Shown here in pieces: positions 39,254-50,709 of a DNA stretch of 64,000 nt (within the stretch, counting starts at the first letter, position 1; the number at the start of each line of letters is the position of its first letter). Origin of the DNA: Enoplosus armatus (lineage: Eukaryota; Chordata; Actinopteri; Centrarchiformes; Enoplosidae); assembly GCF_043641665.1 (NCBI RefSeq), contig NC_092180.1, positions 25,953,391-26,017,390 on the forward strand, in the 5' to 3' direction. The position numbers were made by a program, and so were the translations under genes. The notes below the pieces were generated by a model. The model did no database searches. It was not told the DNA's origin and saw only the letters and a list, made by a program, of their open reading frames with translations.

Positions 39254-42200
39254 TCTGGCACATTAGAGAGTCATTGCAAGTTTTTGCCATTAGCCGGCTT
39301 GTGTCTGTGGCTTTGAAATGACTTGTAAAAGGATGGAAAGTTAAGGCATCATCCAGAATTACATTCACACAAACACACACAGAAAGAAAAACATCACCTG
39401 TACAACTCTATGAGACACCCTGTCACCCCTGGGCATTAGATTTTCATATGTGGCTGCATATATCTATTTTTCCCTGCGGTACTCAGATCATTATGCACAC
39501 ACATCACATACCCCCCCTCCCACCACCACACACAGAGGGTAGTAATCAGGCCATTTATCTTCCTCAGCCATCCTGGCTCTCCAGGCCTGATATCAAACAG
39601 GGCCGCTCTGACAAGCCGAGGCTCCTGTAGCTCTCACCGTGGCTCACCTTTAATATCAATTGATTTTTTTTTTCACTCATAAGGATTTTCAGGCGGAGGA
39701 TAATATTTCGGAGCTGAGTCCGAGTCCGAGGAGCGATGTATCGCTTTCTCAGTCAGGCCGCCGTTACAATTACACCGGCCGGCGGCACGCAATCCAATTC
39801 TTCACTTGGTTCTCCTCTGCTGAGGTGATTCCACCCTCCTCCTCCTCCTCCTCCTCCTCCCTCCCTCTCCGTCAGTCTTTCCCTCTCCAGCTCTGCCAGT
39901 TTCTTTTCCCTCCACGTTGTCAGACTGGAAGCATTTCCTGAAATCAAACTCCCGCCTCCTCACCTCCCCTTCCTGCAGTTGTGTTCAACTTAAAGCTGCG
40001 ACTGATTCTTGTCATGGTCGCGTCGTTATTACCACACGATGACCTTTTGAAAAGATCCAACTTAAAAAAAACGTACACAAGAGACATTTTCCTCGCCCAC
40101 AGCTTGGATTGAAAATGACTTAACATTTCTTTCATGTTTTTTTTTTTCCTCTCTCCCCGTCCCAACGTATTTTTGCTAAACCCCTGACACTTTGAAATAC
40201 CCTCATCAAAATATGAATCTCTGAGCTGCACAGACACCAACTTCCCGAGAACGATACAGAGCCCGGAGTCATTCGTCTGTGCAGGGGCATGAAAAGAAGG
40301 GATTATATTTCATTCAAATAGTTTTTTCCCTTTTTTTTGGTGGCGGATAAATTCCCTCGCTTGCTTTTTAACTTTATGAAAGTCTTTGAATGTTTTATTC
40401 CTTTGTGATGTGACGCTCGCTTGAGGCTGCCTCCCTCGTGCTGCGCTTTGCCAGCCGACACACTGGGAGGGATATGACCTTGAAATAGCGTCGCCGAGTC
40501 TCATTGAGTTAAGCTGAAGTTTTTTTTTTTTTTTTCCCTCAAAGTTTCATTCAAATGGTTAAATATTGAGCTAGAACAGAAACTGGGACTATTATTATCC
40601 TTAGAAATAGTGTCAGTCAATCAATCAGTCCTTTTATAAAACACTGCGTGGTTGTTATAGGCACAGGAAAACATTTGTCTGGAGGGGAGGAACAAGACGT
40701 TTGCCTCTAATATGACTGAAATTCTGTGTGAGCGTGTGTGTGTTTGTGTGTGTGTAGCCTGAACCTGTTATCTCCGCTAAGTAGACATTCACTGCTTTGT
40801 TCAGCATCAAGGCCATGTAAACATTCACACACACCTACAGTTTCTCCCCCTCAAGACATAAACACAAACGCACCACCCGCTTTGAATCTTATCACTCTAT
40901 TGTATAGGTGTTATCAGTGGTTGTCATCCTCATACTGTATATACGGGTGACCAGTGCCAGCTACACCTACTAGTAGAAGGCTTAGGTTTAGGCAACAAAC
41001 TACTTGGTCAAGGTTAGGAAAAGATATACGTCACATACGTAAGTAAGTCATGTCTTTAACGTTATTTAAACTTTAAATACGTCAACGCTGACTTACGTAA
41101 GTCACCTATGTAACGATATTTCTCTGAATGGCAACACCAGAAATGTAATTTTCAGAAAGGAATTTCATGAAGTCTCCGTTCCGTGATGCTTTGTCAGCTA
41201 CCTGATCTGCAGACTTACAGCTGTGTACATAAATCTACTACTGGTTCAAGTCGCTTTCAGTTTGAGTTGTGATTGTATTACCGGCGATGGTGTTTTGACA
41301 GAAACGTCTGTGATTTGACTCTGAAATGATTGTTTGTAGACAATTTTCTTCTGACCTGTGAGACACACGAGTGACAGTGAGAGATGGAAGGAAGGAATGC
41401 AGGAAAGAAAGAAAAAGAAAGAAAGGCAAAGATGGAAGAAAAGAAGGTAGAATTTGAAGGACAGAAAGACGGATGGAGGCAAGAAAGAAAAACAAAGGAG
41501 GACAGAGAAACAGAAAGCAGGAAGGATGGAAAGAAGACAACAGGAAAGAGGAAACAGTGATAGGACGGAGAGATCGAAAGACAGAGGGAAGGAAGGACAG
41601 AATAGGAAGAGGAAATAAAAGAAAGAAGAGAAAGAAGGTAAGATATAGTGAAGGAAGGGAGGGAGGAAGAACAAAGGGAAGAAAGACAGAAAGATCTCAG
41701 ACGCTTCTCATCTCATGTCACAACTCAGTGCTTTTAATTTTGGGGGGGGGGAAGTCAAATGAAGCGCAGCTGAAATCCACTTATGTTCTGCGGGGACTCG
41801 CAGCGGCGTTCTCTGGCAAATGGCTTCTCGCTTTGTCAGAATGTAGCACAGCCGTATCTCTGAGGGGCAGGACGCCGCAGCCAGGCCAGGCCTGCTGCAG
41901 GCCGCCGGCCCTCCATCCTGCAGCTGGGAGTGTACAGTAGCCCTTGTTAACAGCATGTCCCAGTTTGTCCCATCTCAAGACCTCTTTTATTGCCTTTGTT
42001 CCACCTGTGTGTCTGTGTGGATCTTGATTTCCTGCCCCCCCCCCCAAAAAAAAAAAAAACACTTTGTGGGGGCTTACGAGAACAGCAAAGGTGACAGCTG
42101 TCATGAAGCTGATTTCGGCTGAATTACAGATCTGCTGTCTCTTTCTTTCCAGGAGTGTGTGTCTCTACTCTCTCGCTGCACGGAGATGAAGAGTTATTTA

Positions 42201-45200
42201 TTCTAATTTGTTTGGATTTCGTGACAGATGCGTGTCATCTCCATTTATTAATGTACCTCTTCCATTAGTCATTCTGTGTGTTTGTTCGTAGGTAAACAGC
42301 AGTGTTTGTTCTTCCTGTCGCAGAGAAGTGCCTGAGGTTGGCACACACATATGCACAGAGTGGAAACAGACAGCGTTATTGACTGAGACAAAACAAATAG
42401 GAGCACAGCTCTCTGCCTCCGTCTCTGCCCTCTCAAAGACACTTGCTTTTTAGCTCCGTCCCCCATTTGTCTCTGTATTACTTTATACTGTTTATACTTG
42501 CTTTCTCTACCCTTATCCTCTCCCCCACACACACACAGTCCCACCCCCTCACATTCAAGTATCTACCTTTTTAATCAATGTCTCTCTCTCTTTGAAGGGA
42601 ATGAAGTTTGACTGAGAACGCTTTCTTGAGAAAACATTTGGGCGGGGGGGGAGGGGGGGGGGGGGACTTAAGGACTGCAACACTCATTACAAAATTAAGT
42701 CTACCACTAATCTGACATCTCACTTGGGCCTGATCTAAACCTGAGCTACGCTAATACTGTCCTACACTATTGACCATTGAATGCCTCTGCGACAGTGAAG
42801 AGGACAATAGAAAGTTTTACGTTTAAATTTAAATATCACAATAGAGCTAGCTTTCCTACCAGCAGCTGGTAGAACATATTTGAACACACAGTTAGAGAGG
42901 GATTTTGTTTTGATTGTGTCTTGTAAGGTCTCCAGTTCGACCTTTTGGGAAATATCCCTTTTTTTTTTGCTTTCTTGTCGAGAGTTAGATGAACATCGAT
43001 ACCACTCTCATATCTGTACATTGACTTTGAAACTAGACCTATGAGACGGTCAGCTTAGCTTAGCATAAAGACTGGAAACAGGGGGAAACAACTCCACTAG
43101 CCTGCCTCTGTCCAAAGGTTATAAAAATCTGCCATTCAGTACATCTAAAGCTCATGGTGGAGATGATGTTTCAGTCTTTATGCTAAGCTAAGGTAACCGT
43201 CTCCTGTCAGTAGCTTCAAATTTAGCATACAGTGAGTTACATGAAGAAACTGAATAAGCATATTTCCCAAACTATCACACACTATTAATTTATTACAAGT
43301 CCATGTAATATTTAATATGTTGGGGAAAGCATTTTAAAGTCGGCTCTAGCATTAATAGGAGGTCAATCTAGGGAAGCTAAGAGTGGAGGTATATGGTCCA
43401 AATGACACGCGCTGGTTAATATCCATGCGGGAGTGTTTTAAATAGGATGGTGCTATTACATCCACGGTAAATGACATTACACTAGTCAAAGCTATAAAGG
43501 TCCCAGAGCATGCACTGAAGTCTTAGTCTGACCCTTGCTGTATTACAAAAGTGAAAACCAGGGAACTTATCCTCCTCATGGAAAACGAAGAGGATAGGGA
43601 TACTTAACTTCTATCCAGCAGGCCTCACCCTAAAACACAGTATGTTTAATTCATTGTTTACTTTGGTTTTTCATTGCGTTTTTTATGATAATGAAAAGAT
43701 AAAATAACAGCAGCTTTATCATGTAGGAATAAAACAATTTCAAACGGGGCCAGACCAGACCAGTCTTACTCAGCATAGGGCTGCGACTGCAGGAGTGCTG
43801 AGTTGTTGTTTTCCAGGTGTAGACAAATGTCCTTTTGCTGCTGCAGCCCTTTGTGTTGGCTGCAGAAAGATTTTCTTAAATGCCTTTTGGCACAGACTTA
43901 TGTCATTCCTATTTGTGAGTGTCACGGTTTTGTTGTATGACTAACTCTTGATTAAGTCCCTTTATACTTAAGGCCCTTTTATGGCGAAATGATTTTAAAA
44001 TAAACTTGACTTGGTTGGACCAAATCTTACTCTGCACGATGCTCCATACGCAACCAGACGGAACCAGGGGACCTTTTTAAATGCTGTCTTGCTGAGTTTC
44101 TATTGTTTTCATTTCCATATTTAAAGCCCTTGGCCAGAATTCAGAGTGTATAATTATGGTCCAGACGCACTGCTCTCACCACCTGCCAGTTCCTGCTGTA
44201 ACCACATACTTCACTGATGGCCTTAACTGCATGTGATTTTTTTGAACACTCCACCTACAAGGGCTCTCAAGCTAATACTAAGTACATGGTGTTGTTTCAG
44301 CTTTGTTCTGTTTATTTCCATACCATTTCAGTGGAGAAACTTGGAGGCAAAACTCATTGGTATTGGTTGATTTAACGAATGATTGGTGCAGTTGCACGGG
44401 TTGGTAGCAGGATGATTGCATTGATGATATGATCTTTTACTACTTCACCCCCCAAACCTCAGGCAAACAGAGCACAGGTTCTGCTTGATGGCAGCTCTGA
44501 GGGCCTCTCTTGCACAGTGTTTTGGTATTCAATTTCTGGCCTGGTAATCTGGATTTCCCTCAGGCACACACATCTTTGATATTCTGTGTCGTGTATTTGC
44601 AAGAATAGTTCGATATCATAAAAAGTTGGAGCTGAAACACACTGTACTAAAAGTATCTACAGGTCCTACTGATCCATAAAAAGCCTTGACAAAGTCATGT
44701 TCAAAACCTCAACATAGTAAAATCATTACATACAGTAATGTATATGCTCACGCCTGCATTAACTTTTTTTTTTTTTTGGCCACTTGGGGGCACCTTTTAA
44801 GTTTTTACCCATCCAGCAGTTACGGAGCAACTTTAGAATTCACTTGGATTTGTTTTTGGGCTGGTTGTCGCCTTAAATTGAACAAAAAGTGGTATCAATC
44901 TCTCTGCAAGAAAGCAAAGTGCATTACCCAGAATATTGAACTATTCCCATGATATGAGAATATTGATTTATAGCAGTGTGATGCGGCTTAGCCTACATTG
45001 AGTTAGATATAGAATCAAAATGATGTTATGTCTGTCACCTTTTAAGGTTATGCACCTATTCTTAATTCATGAATCAGTCTTTTAGGGGATATTATGCAAA
45101 AATACTAAAACTCCACCTTGGAGCACATTCCTATGTGAAAGGTGCCAGCAGTGACTATTCGCCCAACAGCAAAGTTCCCTCTTGGATACATACTGTCAAC

Positions 45201-48200
45201 TGTTAGATATCTTCAAACTGTGATGTTGAGCTGCATTTCATGTCAAAGTGATGCAATTCGTTTTTTGTGGCTTACTCAACCTCCCTGAGCCCGCCGCCTC
45301 TTCCGCTACAGCAGTTAGTGGAATTTTCCAGAAGAATTCCCCAAGTGGAGTTGAGTGAACTTGTAGTGTTCGTAGGTTAGCGTGTAGGTGGAGGCAGCGT
45401 AGTAAGAGCAAGAGAGCACGTCTTTTCCAGTAAAGAAAAACTTGACTCTCTTGCATGTCCGCTCTGAGAGCAGTTTAAAACAGTATGTCTGTTATCATCT
45501 AATTTCAGTCCATTTCCTTTTGTACTATGTACAATAATGCTTAGTTAAAGTTTCAGGGCTTTAATTACCTGCCTACCTTCAATTGCAACTCATTTGTTCT
45601 ACCAGCCGTTTTTTCCCCCTTTTCATTAATTAGTCTGAAATCCAATTCCAGGGAGTGCAACAGAGGTCTTTAAACTGTTAGAGTTGGCCTGAGCTGTGCT
45701 GACATCAGACCAGTGGCCGCACCATTGGGTACATCCGGGCTCCAATATGATTTGTTAACTACCTTTTAGCAGTCTGCAGCAAAGCCGCTTTGGTGAAACG
45801 ACACATCCCTCCTTCTGTGCCTCCCTCTCAGTCTCGACACCACTTCGGTCACACTACATTGGTGTTTTTAGGGGGTGCCTCAGAAAAACATTTGAAGACT
45901 CATGTCATCGGCGGTTGCCGTCTGTCGCGGAGGTTCAACGGCAGTGCAGGAGAGAGTGAGAGGGAGTCCATTCCTCCTGTGTCTCCATTATGCATTTCTA
46001 TATCTTCTCCTTCGCCAAATGAGTCCTTTGTCTGCTCAGAGACCAGCGCTAATGAGAGAGTTGCATTGCAGCATTTTAGAAGCCATTGCTCCCCCGTTCA
46101 TCAGGAAAGATTTGTGTTCAGCCGGGTTTTTTTCTACTCGGCGACCCCCTTCTCTCTGTTCCCTCTCCACTCTCTGATTGATGATAACGAGGTTGTTGGC
46201 TAAAACCAGCTCTTATCGACCAAACAAAATGGCTCCCAGCTTTCTGTGTGTGTGTGTGCGTGTGTGTGTGTGCGTGCGTGCGTGTATCCACAAGCATGCC
46301 CATGTGTGTGTGTTGCTCCCTCACTGACTTGTGCCTTGATTTGCCATGTTCTGTGTATGCATCAGTATATGTGTGTGTGGTTCCCCACAGTGAGAACGAG
46401 ATGAAAGGCCACTGCTCCTATGAGTCACAAGCTCCTGCCTGCTTACTAAATGGCCCTGAATAGACCGTCACTCAGCGCAATGAAGATGATCGTCTCTGCT
46501 TACAATTCACAGGCACATACACACATACATACACATATAAATTACATATATAAATGGTACTTCTACAAGTAAAGAATGAGAGGATGAAAGGCGCTGAAGG
46601 ACACATACAGTGAGACAATTATATGTGCTTAGATATGACAATACACACAACTCTTGGATAGGAAAAAGCTAAAGAGAAAGAAAGAAATGCGCACTTGTGC
46701 GTAGGAAAAAGACATAAGCGTGTAAAGTAAAAGACCAAAATCACATAAATGTGGATTTTACACACACAAAGAAAAGCGTCTTCCTTTGCTTAAGATAATA
46801 GTGATTGGGAACAGATATTTTCCATTTCTTCTGTTCCAAAAAACACAATAATGGCTTTTGTGAGTGAAAATCCAAGTTGCCTCCAACATATTTTGCCTCA
46901 TTTGCATGTGATTTATTCCATGTAATGTATTCAGGTGCTCCACTACAAGACAACCAACTGTGATGTCTCTTGTCTGTGTTTTCCCTGATTGTCCGCAAGC
47001 CCAAAAAGGTCTGAGATTGCTGTAGAGAAAGCCTCTGAAATGTTTTTTTTTTCTCTGCATTTCCTCCCTGTCTTTCACAATGTCACTCTGCATTCACTCT
47101 GCAGGCAACATGAGTGACGTGTTGCTCTATTGTGGCCAGTTGTGTCTATATGTTGTTGCAGTGCTATAAAGTGTTGCATTGACGGGCTCCTTCTGAGGCC
47201 TCCGTTATGAAAGCAATGAAAAGCCATGTGTGTTTATTGCTTCAGTTCTGTCACCCCATTTTTCATAGACAAAGCTTGCTAGAAAGCATTATTTATGTAG
47301 TATACAGTACATGAATGAATGTGTGTATTTTTGTCTTCATTTTGTCCTTTTATAATAGACATTATGCAGTTTTATTGCGGCGTGTCTTGTGGTTATTATT
47401 ATTATTATTATTATTGTTGTCCAACCACAATGTACAATGTTTAAAAAGCGATAATACAAAACTGTGAAAACGTGAAAATAATAGATAAAGAATAAGATAA
47501 AGAAAAAGAATGCTACAATGCAAAGCCTGCTGTTTACCTTGAGTCCTGATCTGGACTGTTGGTTTAACTTTAACGCTGTAGTCTGTATTTTTCTTATTAT
47601 CAACAAATTCCACAGTAAGACCAAAACCAGCGATGCATTAGTCCATGTCTCAATACTTTCCAACCTCCGTAACTTGTCTGTGGCACTCAGCCCAAAGCTC
47701 ATTTGTTCCTACTGAAGATGTAGATCTTTAAAAACAGGTCACAAATGCATATTTTCATGTGAGGAAAAAGCCTAGATAAGGTCAGGTTATGAATAGAATG
47801 AATAGTAGACCGCTCAAAAATGTCTTGGGGGGGGGGGGGGCGTTCCCATGATCTTCCCTGCCGTCTTAACCAGACTGAATATTTGAATTTGAAACTTGAC
47901 TGCTGGTAATACCATAACGTGAGATGGGCTCTATGGTAGCTCAATAAAAGAAAATAGCATAATATTCCTGCAGAAACTCTTAGTCTCCGAGGGAAATGGA
48001 GCTGCTGGTGGATTCTCACGCAGATACTTGCAACATGGGTATGCCAGCTAAGCTCACTATCAATGTGGACCCCTAAATATTGGCAAGACGTGACCTGTCT
48101 AATGTCATGGCCATGTATGGCAATAAGTTGATGTGCAAATGATGCTCCAGCCAACGAACCCGTCTAGTGCGATGAGCAGATAGATCATTTCTTAAAACAG

Positions 48201-49256
48201 CTGGGCGTTGTAGTTTTTAGCAAACGCTACTCAAATAGGAGTAAATAGTGTGTTCGTTTTTCAGCTGCGGATTACGACACATTTGGTGCACTAGTGAGTA
48301 TTTACAGCAGCAGGACAGTGCATGTGGGTCTGACTCAACTATGGTGCCCATGTTTTCTTGGGGTTTGTTAACGATGAGACAAACATAGAATATCATCATC
48401 CTTATCCTGTATGTTTGTGGTGTGTTGTTTTTATGAGTTTAACAACCAGTCAGAAATAACTATATCTGTAACCATAGCACACTTAATTTTGAATTCATGT
48501 AATAGAGAACTGGGAAACAACACAAAACCTCAACCAACATGATGCTTGGACAGAGTGAAAATCTGATGTTGATGGCATATGAGAAAGCAACTAATGATTC
48601 TTTCTTTATTGATTAGTTCTTTGATTATTCTCTTGGTCATTTAGTCTGTAACATGTCAAAATGAATGGCAAATGCCCGCCACGATATACCATAGCCTCGC
48701 GACTCATTCAGATTCCTGACTTTGTCTGACCATTAGCCGTGTCACCTCTCCTGAGGGTATTAAGCATTAGGATGATAAGAAAATGGGAAAAGCAGCAAAT
48801 CCTCACATTAGAGAGTCTGCAGCCACCAAATTTGCAGGATTTATACTCAATAAAAGGCTTAAAATTATTATCAAAATACTCTTCAACTCATTTTGGGTTA
48901 TTTGGCTCATGGAAAAAAAATTATCATAAATGTTATGCTTCTCCTTCTCTTTGTGTTCTACTCGTCCATTTAATGTAATTTCGACTCATCTCACTGTGTG
49001 GGCGCCAAAGCGGAGAAAATGTCTCATGTTTCTCTCCATCTCTGCTCTTCCTTCCCTTTTACATGTCCCTCGTCCTTCTTAATACCCAGCTGCTTCCCTC
49101 CCAGCCCAGCACTCCCGCATCTCTCATCAACCTTTGTTGGTTATTCAGAGTTTTACTTTCATTTAAATTGTGTGAGAGCGGAGGTAGCAATAACACAGGC
49201 TATTTTCATTTTAGAAGCGACCGAGCTGAATTTTGATTTGAATCACTGTCTCTCCG

Positions 49257-49336
<80 letters not shown>

Positions 49337-49831
49337 ATGCACACACACACACACACACATACACACACTTTTCCAGCTTGCTTTATTGCCATGGATGTTA
49401 GATGAGCAGCATTGCCAAAGCAAATAAATAAATTGATAAAAGCAAGAATGGACAAAAAGAACAGCTACTACTTAATAGCGAACACGTAAATCCTTGTTAA
49501 CAAAACCCAAACAAAAGTGGTGTGTGCAGACTGGATTGAGAAATAGCAGAACGAGCACTTGGATCGAAACGCTTGTAATCCACCTGTACAGAATTAACAG
49601 GCTTGCATAGGTCCCAGTGTACATTTACAGTGTTGCCAAAGGAGGAATGCTCTCAAGAAGGAAAACACCACCCAATGTAATATAACCACCGATGCAACAT
49701 GTGCAACACATAGCAGGGATGTGGTTCACATCTCTCTGTTCTCTGTCTCTTTCACAGGGTCCCATAGAGAATGACGTTGTGATTCACGTGGCGCTGATAG
49801 CAGAGAGCCAGAGGTAATGTGTGTGTGTATG

Positions 49832-49875
<44 letters not shown>

Positions 49876-50018
49876 TCTTTATGTGTTGCAGGCTGTAAAG
49901 CAAGGTCATTTTCCGCTCCTCTCTCCTATTCAGCTCTCTCAGTGCTTTAATTGTGGGGAGCTCATAAAGCTGGAGCTCAGCCTGACCTATGCCATCATCT
50001 GTCACTCTTCTTGTGTGC

Positions 50019-50067
<49 letters not shown>

Positions 50068-50505
50068 AAACAGGGTCAAACGACTCTGTGAAGCTTGTTA
50101 ACCTGTAGCTTCAATTACTGCTACTGGCAAGTCCCCCGTCCCCTGTTGCATCATCTTTCCCACTGCAGTCCACTTATGCTCTCCAATATACACTGCGGTT
50201 CAATAACAGCTACAGCTTCATAATAGATAAAGATTTACAATAGACCCGATTTACATGAGTTTTTTTATTCACAAGAACACAAGGCTAATAGATCTATCGA
50301 CGTTCCATTGACGCAGCTATAGCTTCCCGAGCCATAGACTCATAAAGCTGCAGATTTATGAGGTAAATCCGTATGAATAGATTTAAAGGTCAGCAGCTGC
50401 TGTAGAACCACAACACAGTAGATTTACAAGGGGATTATTAGTTGAAGTAAATCCAGCATTTTTATTCAAGAAATATAAAGTGACAAACAATTAAATAAAT
50501 GTTTT

Positions 50506-50541
<36 letters not shown>

Positions 50542-50678
50542 TTTGGTACTGGTTGAAAGGTTGTGTTTTTCCCTAACAGCATGTAGGGGGGGAGGCATTT
50601 ATCAGATTTTAAAGGGCATCAGTGCTGAAAATACAAAGCTACATGTAAAATGCCTGAAATTATAAGTTCAATATTGTA

Positions 50679-50709
<31 letters not shown>

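Larger units (their letters stand above)
26149..49757 (+). other. phkb intron 10 of window (23.6 kb)
   Basis: No known phkb exon lies here; exon 10 joins exon 11 in phase 0 as in human. Contents: AT-rich degenerate repeat 28160-28480, MITE-like end at 29936-30110, family A copy 5 reversed, a hAT-like terminus near 32715, CA tracts 36261-36478 and 39218-39251, a CpG-dense exon-like segment 39693-39824, a palindromic repeat near 40975-41115, a purine tract 41370-41700, G runs, a foldback element 42943-43275, a family A end reversed, a LINE fragment 47690-48180 and a TC/CA tract 49259-49359. The rest (26150-28150, 30480-32700, 32980-36260, 37260-39200, 43280-44760, 44880-46240) shows nothing I can name. 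Confidence 0.8.

Noticed and set aside
41238..41940. Long frames on both strands (100-155 codons)
   Set aside because: Translations of the polypurine tract; composition is fully explained by GGAA/GAAA repeats.
43900..44020. AATAAACTTGACTTG string as a LINE tail or polyadenylation site
   Set aside because: Too short and isolated to support a repeat call, and a gene end here is not plausible within a phkb intron.
45790..46203. 137-codon plus-strand frame in the large intron
   Set aside because: No family motif and no clear acceptor/donor pair in a phase compatible with phkb; partly CpG-rich but otherwise unsupported.
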